Of a DNA stretch of 11,617 nt, positions 6,129 through 11,617 are shown piece after piece. The first letter of the stretch is position 1, and every line of letters begins with the position of its first letter. This DNA comes from Pseudomonadota bacterium. Its GTDB lineage: Bacteria > Pseudomonadota > Alphaproteobacteria > Rhizobiales > Xanthobacteraceae. The stretch covers positions 1 to 11,617 of the forward strand of contig JAEZMI010000295.1 in the NCBI GenBank assembly GCA_023414975.1. Reading direction: 5' to 3'. The notes below the pieces were generated by a model. The model was not told where the DNA came from. It did no database searches and worked only from the letters and a program-made list of their open reading frames with translations. Position numbers and translations under genes: made by a program.

Positions 6129-6836
6129 TCACTCCTCTTCGGCAGCGCCCTTGCGCGAGCCGCCGAGCTTGGCGAACACGGTCTCAAGGTCGATGGCCTC
6201 TTCACGCGGCTTGCGCGAGGCGGTGTAGGGCTCGTCCAGCGCGCCGGCGCCGGTGGTGACTTCGGCGGGCAGAAGCGTCGTGCCGTCCTCGGTCGCGACG
6301 GTCGCCGGGCGGTCCTTTGAGGAACGCTGCACCTCGATGTCGAGATCGATCTGCGAGCACAGGCCAAGCGTGACCGGGTCCATCGGCGTCAGGTTCTGCG
6401 CGTTCCAGTGGGTGCGCTCCTTGATGGCCTCGATGGTGGTCTTGGTCGTGCCCACGAGGCGCATGATCTGCGCGTCCTTGAGCTCGGGATGATTGCGCAG
6501 CAGCCAGAGAATGGCGTTCGGGCGGTCCTGGCGCTTCGACACCGGCGTGTAGCGCGGGCCGCGACGGCGCTTGGGCTCGGGAAGGCGGACCTTGGACTCC
6601 TGGAGCTTCAGCCGATAGTTCGGGTTCTTCTCGGCCTTCTCGATTTCCTCGCGGGCGAGCTGCCCGGTGTTCACGGGGTCGAGACCCTTGATGCCCTGCG
6701 CAACCTCGCCATCGGCGATGCCCTTCACTTCCAGCACATGCAGCTTACAGAAGTCGGCGATCTGGTCGAAGGTCAGCGCCGTGTTCTCCACCAGCCAAAC
6801 GGCAGTGGCTTTCGGCATGAGCGGGGCGTTCGCCAT
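6129..6836 (-). CDS. trcR: DUF1013 family regulator, TrcR (cell cycle transcriptional regulator)
   Basis: A 235-residue cytoplasmic protein of the alphaproteobacterial DUF1013/TrcR family. The cell-cycle regulator name comes from family annotation; the sequence itself supports a DNA-binding type protein. The N-terminus MANAPLMPKATAVWLVENTA is characteristic. Two helix-turn-helix-like segments can be aligned, about residues 12-40 (LTFDQIADFCKLHVLEVKGI) and 108-138 (LKDAQIMRLVGTTKTTIEAI), separated by a basic stretch, PEPKRRRGPRYTP (86-98). The C-terminus (about 170-235) is acidic and probably flexible. Start choice: ATG at 6834-6836 has GGAG 9 bases upstream; the ATG 15 bases earlier (6851) has no ribosome binding site and its five extra residues look unlike the family. 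It is transcribed alone, divergent from yceI. Confidence 0.92.
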   Translation of the reverse strand: MANAPLMPKATAVWLVENTALTFDQIADFCKLHVLEVKGIADGEVAQGIKGLDPVNTGQLAREEIEKAEKNPNYRLKLQESKVRLPEPKRRRGPRYTPVSKRQDRPNAILWLLRNHPELKDAQIMRLVGTTKTTIEAIKERTHWNAQNLTPMDPVTLGLCSQIDLDIEVQRSSKDRPATVATEDGTTLLPAEVTTGAGALDEPYTASRKPREEAIDLETVFAKLGGSRKGAAEEE

Positions 6837-6947
6837 GGGACGCGTCTCCATCCAATTGGTTCATGCGGCCATGCAGAGTCTCACGCGCTCCGCCCACCCC
6901 TCGGGGGCAGAGCCTCGGACCGTCTGACGATGACCGGGATCGCGCGA

Positions 6948-6976
6948 ATATAGGCCGGCACGCGCCTTCCTGCAAA
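6948..6976 (-). promoter_or_regulatory. Likely promoter of trcR
   Basis: On the minus strand, TTTGCA (6976-6971) and CTATAT (6953-6948) are separated by 17 bases. CTATAT equals the rhizobial sigma70 -10 consensus; the -35 shares TTG with CTTGAC. Transcription would begin near 6941, giving a leader of about 105 bases. The rest of the 317-base spacer (6837-7153) holds the AT-rich island at 7031-7075 and nothing else I can name. Confidence 0.45.
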
Positions 6977-7030
6977 TGATTGCGTGCGACGGCCGATCAA
7001 CCTTGGACGGCGCCCGCCACCGCCTGCGGG

Positions 7031-7075
7031 AAGAACAATATAAACAATTGATAATAAATGATATTTTCGTTCAAC
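7031..7075. promoter_or_regulatory. AT-rich island upstream of yceI, possible promoter or regulator site
   Basis: About 45 bases of mostly A and T in a GC-rich region. It contains TTGATA (7048-7053) with TCAACT 17 bases on (7071-7076), a weak sigma70-like pair that would give a leader of about 70 bases before yceI. The arms GAACAATAT (7033-7041) and ATATTttcGTTC (7061-7072) form an imperfect inverted repeat. Confidence 0.3.
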
Positions 7076-7153
7076 TTCAGCAGCCCAAGCTTGCCGCCCG
7101 AACCGCGCCGCCCTACTCTGCGGCCGAAGCGATCTACGAAGTGGAGAACGGGG

Positions 7154-7777
7154 ATGCGGCGGCAGCTTCTGGCAACTCTGGCCATCATCATCCTCGGTAT
7201 CGGCGGCAGCCAGGCACAGGACGCCGGTGCCCGGCCAGGCCAGCCCGATATCGCCCGCATCAGCGGCGGCACCTATGATGTGGACACCAATCACACACAG
7301 GTGCTGTGGTCGGTCGATCACCTCGGCTTCACCCCGCTCAGCGGCATGTTCGGGAGCATGAGCGGCACCCTAGTTCTCGATCCCAAAGCACCCGATGCGG
7401 CAACGCTCGCCATCACCATCCCGATGGAAGGGCTGGTTGTCACCACGCCGCGCTTTGGCGAGCATCTGGCTTCCGCCGAGTTCTTCGACGCGGCGACATT
7501 CCCGGCGGCGACCTTCACATCCACGCGCATCACCGCACGGGGGACGCAGGCCACAATAGAAGGCGAGCTTGCCCTCCACGGCGTCACTCGGCCGGTGACG
7601 CTGGAGGCACGTTTCATCGGCGCCGGCTACAACCCCCAGCACAAGGTCGAGAATGTGGGCTTCACCGCCTCGGCCCGCGTGAAGCGCAGCGACTTCGGCC
7701 TTGGCAAAGGCGCACCGATGGTGTCCGACGAGGTGAGCCTCACCCTCATCGGCGCCTTCAAGAAGCGGCCGGGTTGA
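7154..7777 (+). CDS. YceI family periplasmic lipocalin-like protein
   Basis: A 207-residue protein with a signal peptide: MRRQ, a hydrophobic core (LLATLAIIILGIGG) and a likely cut after SQA (residue 22), so it is exported. The mature part begins ISGGTYDVDTNHTQVLWSVDHLGFTPLSGMFG, the start of the YceI beta-barrel. Further family blocks are FDAATFPAATFTSTRI, GELALHGVTRPVTLEA and SARVKRSDFGLGKGAPMVSDEVSL. Relatives bind isoprenoid or other amphiphilic molecules in a lipocalin-like barrel; the ligand here is unknown. Start choice: ATG 7154 has GGAG (7143-7146) 7 bases upstream and begins the signal peptide; the longer frame from 7058 adds 32 residues of Pro/Arg-rich sequence without a ribosome binding site. 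It is followed after 100 bases by ispH on the same strand. Confidence 0.92.
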   Translation: MRRQLLATLAIIILGIGGSQAQDAGARPGQPDIARISGGTYDVDTNHTQVLWSVDHLGFTPLSGMFGSMSGTLVLDPKAPDAATLAITIPMEGLVVTTPRFGEHLASAEFFDAATFPAATFTSTRITARGTQATIEGELALHGVTRPVTLEARFIGAGYNPQHKVENVGFTASARVKRSDFGLGKGAPMVSDEVSLTLIGAFKKRPG

Positions 7778-7779
7778 CC

Positions 7780-7793
7780 GGCGCGCTGGCGCC
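7780..7793 (+). terminator. Short GC hairpin after yceI
   Basis: GGCGC (7780-7784) and GCGCC (7789-7793) around a 4-base loop, starting 2 bases after the yceI stop. There is no T-run; it may only weaken read-through into ispH. Confidence 0.2.
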
Positions 7794-7799
7794 CGCGTG

Positions 7800-7829
7800 C
7801 TTGACAGAGCCGACAGGGGCACCCATGAG
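7800..7829 (+). promoter_or_regulatory. Possible promoter of the ispH-thrB-rnhA operon
   Basis: CTTGACA (7800-7806) is a perfect match to the rhizobial and Escherichia coli -35. The hexamer CATGAG (7824-7829) at 17 bases is a poor -10. The location, about 50 bases before the ispH start, is right for an operon promoter. Confidence 0.35.
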
Positions 7830-7877
7830 GGAGGCACAGGCCACCGCGCGTCACGTGATGCGCCTCGGAACGACGCG

Positions 7878-8849
7878 ATGCACGCCGCCGACAAACCTCA
7901 TCTGCGGGTCCTGCTCTGTGCCCCGCGTGGATTCTGCGCCGGCGTGGTGCGCGCCATTGACGCGGTCGAGCGCGCGCTCGCTCTCTACGGTCCGCCGGTC
8001 TATGTCCGGCACGAGATCGTCCATAACAAATATGTGGTCGAGGGGTTGAAGGCGAAGGGCGCGGTCTTCGTCGAAGAACTGGACGAAGTTCCCGCCGGAA
8101 CCGCGGCGCCGGTCATCTTCTCCGCCCATGGCGTGGCCAAATCGGTGCCCGAGGATGCGGCGCGACGCAATTTCTTCGCCATCGATGCCACCTGCCCGCT
8201 GGTGACGAAGGTGCACCGCGAGGCCACCGTGCATCACAAGAAGGGCCGCGAGGTGGTCCTTATCGGCCACGCTGGCCATCCGGAAGTAATCGGCACCATG
8301 GGCCAGTTGCCGGAAGGTGCCGTCTCGCTGGTCGAAACCGCCGAGCAGGCTCGTCGCTTCACCCCGCGCGACCCGGACAACCTCGCCTACACGACCCAGA
8401 CCACGCTCTCCATTGACGACACGGCGGAGATCGTCGCCATACTGAAGCAGCGCTTCCCGGCAATGGTCGCGCCGCACAAGGAGGACATCTGCTACGCCAC
8501 CACCAACCGGCAGGAGGCGGTGAAGCAGGTCGCCCCGCGGGTCGACGCCATGATCGTGGTGGGCGCGCCCAACTCGTCCAACTCGCAGCGCCTGCGCGAA
8601 GCCGCCGAGCGCGAGGGCTGCCGCATCGCCGATCTCGTGCAGCGCGCCAGCGACATCGACTGGGATCGCTTCGGGGCCATCACCTCGCTCGGCATCACCG
8701 CGGGCGCGTCGGCGCCGGAAATTCTCGTTGAGGAAATCATCGACGCCTTCGCCGAGCGCTATCAGGTCGCGGTCGAGACCGTGTACACGGTGAATGAGGA
8801 CGTGTTCTTCCCGCTGCCCCGGCAGCTTCGCCCCGACGCCGCTGAATAG
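7878..8849 (+). CDS. ispH: 4-hydroxy-3-methylbut-2-enyl diphosphate reductase (IspH/LytB)
   Basis: A 323-residue iron-sulphur enzyme, normal family length, catalysing the last step of the non-mevalonate (MEP) pathway: HMBPP to isopentenyl and dimethylallyl diphosphate in the cytoplasm. The three cluster cysteines are visible: Cys20 in APRGFCAGVVRAID, Cys106 in DATCPLVTKVH and Cys205 in EDICYATTNRQ. Substrate and proton-transfer residues are kept in RHEIVHNKYVV (44-54), FSAHGV (81-86), GHAGHPEVIGTMGQ (His134, Glu136), the TTQTTLS segment and NSSNS (232-236). Start: ATG 7878 has GGAA (7867-7870) 7 bases upstream and gives MHAADKPHLRVLL; an earlier ATG at 7797 would add 27 residues of poor quality. 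It is the first gene of a three-gene operon, 25 bases before thrB. Confidence 0.97.
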   Translation: MHAADKPHLRVLLCAPRGFCAGVVRAIDAVERALALYGPPVYVRHEIVHNKYVVEGLKAKGAVFVEELDEVPAGTAAPVIFSAHGVAKSVPEDAARRNFFAIDATCPLVTKVHREATVHHKKGREVVLIGHAGHPEVIGTMGQLPEGAVSLVETAEQARRFTPRDPDNLAYTTQTTLSIDDTAEIVAILKQRFPAMVAPHKEDICYATTNRQEAVKQVAPRVDAMIVVGAPNSSNSQRLREAAEREGCRIADLVQRASDIDWDRFGAITSLGITAGASAPEILVEEIIDAFAERYQVAVETVYTVNEDVFFPLPRQLRPDAAE

Positions 8850-8874
8850 GCCCTTCCACACCAGACAGGCACCG

Positions 8875-9855
8875 ATGGCCGTCTATACCGATGTGACCCC
8901 GGAAGAGCTCGAAGCCTTCCTCGCGACCTATGAGCTCGGCCGGCTGCGCGCCTTCAAGGGCATCGCGGAAGGCGTGGAGAACTCCAACTATCTGCTCCAG
9001 ACCGAAGCGGGCTCCTTCATCCTCACCCTCTATGAGAAGCGGGTGAACCCGACGGACCTGCCCTTCTTCATCGGTCTGATGGAGCATCTGGCGAGCCGGG
9101 GCATCGACTGCCCGCAGCCGGTGCGCAACCGCGACGGCGTCGCGCTCGGCGCGCTCGCTGGGCGGCCGGCCCTCATCGCCACGTTTTTGATGGGCACCTC
9201 GGTGCGCCGCCCCAGCGCCGCCAACTGCGCCGCCCTCGGCACGGCGCTCGCCGGGCTGCACAAGGCGGGCGCGGATTTTTCCGCCTTCTCCCGCGCCAAC
9301 GCGCTCTCCGTGCCCGGCTGGCGGCCGCTCTATGAGGCGGCGGGCGAGCGGGCGGATACGGTCGCCCCCAACCTCCGCGCCCTCATCGCCGAGGAGCTCG
9401 CATTGCTGGAAGCCTCATGGCCGACAGGCCTGCCCGCCGGGGTCATCCATGCGGACCTGTTCCCCGACAATGTGTTCTTCATCGACGAGCGGCTGTCCGG
9501 GCTCATCGACTTCTATTTCGCCTGCAACGACCAGCTCGCCTATGACCTCGCCATCTGCCTCAACGCCTGGTGCTTTGAGCCGGACGGCGCCTATAACCTC
9601 ACCAAGGGCCGGGCGATGATCGCCGCCTATCAGGCCGAGCGGGCTCTGAGCGAGGCCGAGATCGTCGCGCTGCCGCTGCTAGCGCGGGGGGCATCGCTGC
9701 GTTTCCTGCTGACCCGCCTCGTGGACTGGCTCAACGTGCCTCCCGGCGCGCTGGTGCGCCCGCACGACCCGCTGGAGTATCTGCGCAAGCTGCGCTTCCA
9801 CCGCTCCGCCGAAAGCCCGCGCGATTATGGCGTGGCGATCGAGCGCGCCGCGTGA
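8875..9855 (+). CDS. thrB: Homoserine kinase, aminoglycoside phosphotransferase-fold type (ThrB)
   Basis: A 326-residue cytosolic kinase of the APH/choline-kinase fold, the form of homoserine kinase common in alphaproteobacteria and unrelated to the GHMP-type enzyme of Escherichia coli. It phosphorylates L-homoserine with ATP on the way to threonine. Visible are an N-lobe with KGIAEGVENSNYLLQT (28-43) and the Lys-bearing strand FILTLYEKR (48-56). Also visible are the catalytic loop VIHADLFPDNVFF (190-202), with Asp194 and Asn199, and the metal-binding LIDFYFACNDQLAYDLA (210-226), equivalent to DFG. The start MAVYTDVTPEELEAFLA is typical of the family; the ribosome binding site is weak, consistent with coupling to ispH 25 bases upstream. 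The stop overlaps the rnhA start as GTGA. Confidence 0.95.
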   Translation: MAVYTDVTPEELEAFLATYELGRLRAFKGIAEGVENSNYLLQTEAGSFILTLYEKRVNPTDLPFFIGLMEHLASRGIDCPQPVRNRDGVALGALAGRPALIATFLMGTSVRRPSAANCAALGTALAGLHKAGADFSAFSRANALSVPGWRPLYEAAGERADTVAPNLRALIAEELALLEASWPTGLPAGVIHADLFPDNVFFIDERLSGLIDFYFACNDQLAYDLAICLNAWCFEPDGAYNLTKGRAMIAAYQAERALSEAEIVALPLLARGASLRFLLTRLVDWLNVPPGALVRPHDPLEYLRKLRFHRSAESPRDYGVAIERAA

Positions 9856-10367
9856 AGACCGCCCCCGGCACAGCGCGCATCTTCGGCGACGATGCGCCGA
9901 AAGAGGCCGCCAAAGGCATCGTTGCGATCTGGACCGATGGGGCGTGCTCCGGCAATCCCGGGCCGGGCGGCTGGGGGGCCATCCTGCGCTATGCCGGCGC
10001 GGAGAAGGAACTCTCCGGCGGGGACTCACCAACAACCAACAACCGCATGGAGCTGATGGCGGCCATCTCGGCGCTGGAGGCCCTCAAGCGCCCCTGCACG
10101 GTCGACCTGCATACCGACAGCGAATATCTGCGCAACGGCGTCACCAAATGGATGGCCGGGTGGAAGCGCAATGGCTGGCGCACGGCGGACAAGAAGCCGG
10201 TGAAGAATGTCGATCTGTGGGAGCGGCTGGAAGGCGCCATCGCCCGGCACGACATCCGCTGGCATTGGGTGAAGGGCCATGCGGGCGACCCGATGAACGA
10301 GCGCGCGGACGAACTCGCCCGCGCCGGCATGGCCCCTTACAAAGCGGCGCGCGGCCTCGGCGCATAG
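9852..10367 (+). CDS. rnhA: Ribonuclease HI
   Basis: A 171-residue enzyme that cuts the RNA strand of RNA-DNA hybrids (primer removal, R-loop control). The catalytic set is complete: Asp29 (TDGACSGNPGPGGWG), Glu67 (NNRMELMAA), Asp89 (HTDSEYL), His143 (KGHAGDPMNERADELA) and Asp153. The spacings of 38, 22, 54 and 10 residues equal those of the Escherichia coli enzyme. The basic handle region KWMAGWKRNGWRTADKKPVKN (99-119) is also present. The start is a GTG at 9852 overlapping the thrB TGA (GTGA), implying translational coupling; this leaves an N-terminal extension of 19 residues relative to E. coli RNase HI. A later start cannot be fully excluded, but no better codon with a ribosome binding site is seen before the first beta strand. 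It is the last gene of the operon. Confidence 0.97.
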   Translation: MKTAPGTARIFGDDAPKEAAKGIVAIWTDGACSGNPGPGGWGAILRYAGAEKELSGGDSPTTNNRMELMAAISALEALKRPCTVDLHTDSEYLRNGVTKWMAGWKRNGWRTADKKPVKNVDLWERLEGAIARHDIRWHWVKGHAGDPMNERADELARAGMAPYKAARGLGA

Positions 10368-10398
10368 GGGAGCCGATGAGGAAAAGCCCGCCCTTCGA

Positions 10399-10427
10399 TT
10401 GACAACCGGGCCTCGCCTCCGCTATCA
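10399..10427 (+). promoter_or_regulatory. Promoter of rpmJ
   Basis: TTGACA (10399-10404) is a perfect -35. CTATCA (10422-10427) after 17 bases matches four of six positions of the rhizobial -10 CTATAT. Transcription would start near 10434, giving a leader of about 86 bases. This is the best-formed promoter in the window and suits a ribosomal protein gene. Confidence 0.6.
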
Positions 10428-10456
10428 GCCGCGCACGAAATTAGTAGCTGGCGGAT

Positions 10457-10523
10457 CGGGGCGCGGCCATGGAGGCGCCGTCTCATGCGCAGGCGCAATC
10501 GATCCGAAGGTCAAGTGTCATGA
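10457..10523 (+). other. rpmJ leader: hairpin and possible 12-codon leader ORF
   Basis: A short frame begins at ATG 10485, with GGAGG (10471-10475) 9 bases upstream, and encodes MRRRNRSEGQVS. Its TGA (10521-10523) overlaps the rpmJ ATG as ATGA. Just upstream, GGCGC and GCGCC (about 10459-10478) can pair and would include the GGAGG in the loop and stem. Whether it is translated is unknown; it may couple rpmJ translation to a leader peptide. Confidence 0.3.
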
Positions 10524-10645
10524 AGATCCGCAACTCGCTCAAGTCGCTGCTCGGCCGTCACCGTGACAACCGTCTGGTGCGCCGCAAGGGTCGCGTCTAC
10601 ATCATCAACAAGACCCAGAAGCGCTTCAAGGCCCGCCAGGGCTGA
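10520..10645 (+). CDS. rpmJ: Large ribosomal subunit protein bL36, cysteine-free type
   Basis: A 41-residue basic protein beginning MKIRNSLKSLLGRHRDNRLV and ending NKTQKRFKARQG, an evident L36 of the alphaproteobacterial form. The zinc-binding L36 type carries Cys-x2-Cys plus Cys/His; here all are replaced (LGRHRDN, YIINKTQ), so it is the C-minus form that needs no zinc. The start is supported by GAAGG (10506-10510) 9 bases upstream and by family length; the in-frame ATG at 10469 would give an unlikely 58-residue form. The gene is framed by its own promoter (10399-10427) and a strong terminator (10680-10712), so it is a single-gene transcription unit. Its small size makes it easy to miss. Confidence 0.97.
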   Translation: MKIRNSLKSLLGRHRDNRLVRRKGRVYIINKTQKRFKARQG

Positions 10646-10679
10646 GCCTTCCGCCGATTTCGGCGTGTCTGACGAGATA

Positions 10680-10712
10680 TGAACGCGGCCACGTCGGCCG
10701 CGTTCACGTTTT
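10680..10712 (+). terminator. Rho-independent terminator of rpmJ
   Basis: A perfect 11-bp stem, TGAACGCGGCC (10680-10690) with GGCCGCGTTCA (10696-10706), loop ACGTC, then CGTTTT (10707-10712). It starts 35 bases after the rpmJ stop. This is the clearest intrinsic terminator in the window. Confidence 0.85.
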
Positions 10713-10733
10713 CTCGGGGTCCGCTTCTGCGCG

Positions 10734-10761
10734 TTGACGAGGGCGCCATCGCTCCTAAACT
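10734..10761 (+). promoter_or_regulatory. Possible promoter of the TPR gene, close enough for a leaderless mRNA
   Basis: TTGACG (10734-10739) and TAAACT (10756-10761) are 16 bases apart. A start 7 bases downstream would fall on or next to the ATG at 10768. The -10 match is moderate. Confidence 0.35.
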
Positions 10762-10767
10762 GGAGCC

Positions 10768-11499
10768 ATGCGCGCCCTTCATGCTGTCTCGCCCCTTGCT
10801 CTGGCCCTCGCTGCTGCGTTGATCGGCCTCCCCGCCGCGGCGGAGACCGGTCGCCTCCAGCCGCTGCCGATCCAGGCTCCCGCCGCACCGGAACCACCGC
10901 AAGCCGCGCCCGGCAAGGATGACACCGGTCAGGACGCGCCTGAAGCCGGCAAGTCCGGCGATGAGGCGAGGCGCGGCACCACCTCCCCGTTGGAAAGTGC
11001 TGCCGGAGAACCGGACCGGGCCAAGCGGCTCGACGCCCTCTTCGCGGCGCTGAAGGCGGCTCCCGATGAGGAAGCGGCCAAGCAGATCGCCGCCCGCATC
11101 GATATTGCTCTCACGCCCTCGGGCAGCGACACCGCGGACGTGTTGATGAGCCGGGCGGCCGCCGCCACGGAGGCGAAGGATTACGACCTCGCCATCAAGC
11201 TGCTGGACGGCGTGCTGACCATCGCACCCGACCATCTGGAAGCCTGGAACAAGCGGGCGACGCTGTTCTATCTCAAGCAGGACTTCGCGGACGCTCTGGT
11301 CGATCTGCGCCAGGTCGTGGCCCGCGAGCCGCGCCATTACGGCGCCTGGGCGGGCATCGCGATCATCTGCAAGGAAATCGGCGACGAGAAGCACGCGCTG
11401 GATGCCGCCCGAAACGCATTGGCGGTCTATCCGCACCTCGACGAGATCGAGGAGATGGAAGAAGAGCTGTCGCTCACCGTCGAAGGCCGGCCGATCTGA
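10768..11499 (+). CDS. Secreted tetratricopeptide-repeat (TPR) protein
   Basis: A 243-residue protein with a signal peptide (hydrophobic LALALAAALIGL; likely cut after PAAA, residue 25), so periplasmic. Next comes a Pro/Ala/Gly-rich linker (about 28-80), then a helical segment containing LDALFAALKAAPDEEAAKQI (88-107). Three TPR units of 34 residues follow: about 123-156 (ending TIAPDH), 157-190 (AWNKRATLFYLKQDFADALV, ending REPRH) and 191-224 (AWAGIAIICKEIGDEKHALD, ending VYPHL). The C-terminus is acidic (EIEEMEEELS). TPR units bind protein partners; the partner is not evident and no enzymatic domain is present. ATG 10768 has GGAG only 2 bases upstream, too close to act normally, so initiation may be unusual. 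It is separated from rpmJ by a terminator. Confidence 0.88.
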   Translation: MRALHAVSPLALALAAALIGLPAAAETGRLQPLPIQAPAAPEPPQAAPGKDDTGQDAPEAGKSGDEARRGTTSPLESAAGEPDRAKRLDALFAALKAAPDEEAAKQIAARIDIALTPSGSDTADVLMSRAAAATEAKDYDLAIKLLDGVLTIAPDHLEAWNKRATLFYLKQDFADALVDLRQVVAREPRHYGAWAGIAIICKEIGDEKHALDAARNALAVYPHLDEIEEMEEELSLTVEGRPI

Positions 11500-11517
11500 G
11501 CGCGCTCATTCGCGCGC

Positions 11518-11535
11518 GCCTGATGGCCCTCAGGC
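11518..11535. terminator. Small hairpin between convergent TPR and DHFR-like genes
   Basis: GCCTGA (11518-11523) pairs with TCAGGC (11530-11535) around TGGCCC. It overlaps the stop codon of the minus-strand gene and lies 18 bases after the TPR stop. No T-run follows. Confidence 0.3.
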
Positions 11536-11617
11536 CCGCTCATAATCCACGAAGCTGAAGGCGAACTCGTCCTTCTCGCCCTTGATGGGCCCTTCGCGGC
11601 TGGTCTCGCGCCAATCC
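11530..11617 (-). CDS. folA: Probable dihydrofolate reductase, C-terminal 28 residues (rest outside window)
   Basis: On the minus strand a frame enters from the right edge and ends at TGA (11532-11530). The visible residues include DWRETSREGP, GEKDEFAF and the ending SFVDYERA. A Trp-containing segment followed by charged residues and a final strand of the form F-V-x-Y-E-R is characteristic of the last beta hairpin of dihydrofolate reductase, which reduces dihydrofolate with NADPH. With only 28 residues and no active-site region visible, this is a tentative identification; the coding frame itself is credible because of its clean GC-rich third positions. It is convergent with the TPR gene. Confidence 0.55.
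   Translation of the reverse strand, partial: DWRETSREGPIKGEKDEFAFSFVDYERA

Noticed and set aside
6876..6880. GAGTC (a CcrM-type GANTC methylation site) in the trcR leader
   Set aside because: GANTC sites also occur at several unrelated places here, for example 3441, 3914 and 10022, so a single site is not evidence of cell-cycle methylation control.
7851..8861. A 336-codon open frame on the minus strand opposite ispH
   Set aside because: It mirrors ispH almost end to end, has no domain pattern and no ribosome binding site; a codon-bias shadow.
10376..10402. Eight-codon frame MRKSPPFD after rnhA
   Set aside because: No clear initiation signal beyond nearby GGGGAG; it overlaps the rpmJ -35 region and is too short to support.
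10469..10519. In-frame ATG 17 codons upstream of rpmJ
   Set aside because: It would give a 58-residue L36; the family length is 41 and the proper start has its own ribosome binding site.
1..11617. CRISPR array, tRNA or rRNA, insertion sequence, prophage or defence genes
   Set aside because: No regularly spaced repeats, cloverleaf-like sequence, terminal inverted repeats with transposase, or recognisable phage or defence proteins were found on either strand.

Overview
The window is high-GC DNA with strongly GC-biased third codon positions. The genes point to an alphaproteobacterium, most likely a Hyphomicrobiales (Rhizobiales) member of the Xanthobacteraceae type. The support is a TrcR/DUF1013 regulator, the ispH-thrB-rnhA run with a kinase-fold homoserine kinase, a cysteine-free 41-residue L36, and paired DUF465 proteins. 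The genus is inference; no search was possible.

Layout. Bases 2-877 hold the C-terminal part of an EAL-domain protein with a long Ala/Pro-rich tail; two signature EAL residues are replaced. Convergent to it is a YqgE/AlgH-family gene (926-1552, minus). Divergent from that are a secreted protein with only the N-terminal DsbD-type domain (1684-2520) and a Prx5-type peroxiredoxin (2660-3145). Two small DUF465 proteins lie head to head (3207-3422 minus; 3614-3790 plus). After a terminator-like hairpin comes a propionyl-CoA synthetase-type ligase (4035-5999). A cluster of palindromes separates it from the convergent trcR gene (6129-6836, minus). A 317-base divergent spacer with an AT-rich island precedes a secreted YceI-family protein (7154-7777).

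Bases 7878-10367 are a tight operon: ispH, thrB and rnhA (isoprenoid precursors, threonine synthesis, RNA-DNA hybrid removal). rpmJ (10520-10645), too short for most gene callers, has its own well-formed promoter, a possible overlapping leader ORF and a strong terminator. A secreted TPR protein (10768-11499) follows, and the window ends in the C-terminus of a minus-strand gene that resembles dihydrofolate reductase.

Overall this is core-genome, housekeeping DNA. I see no mobile element, CRISPR array, phage gene or defence system, and no evidence of an undescribed multi-gene system. The points most worth a second look are the degenerate EAL domain, the duplicated helix-turn-helix-like segments in TrcR, the rpmJ leader ORF, the palindrome family shared between intergenic regions, and the stand-alone DsbD N-domain beside the peroxiredoxin.
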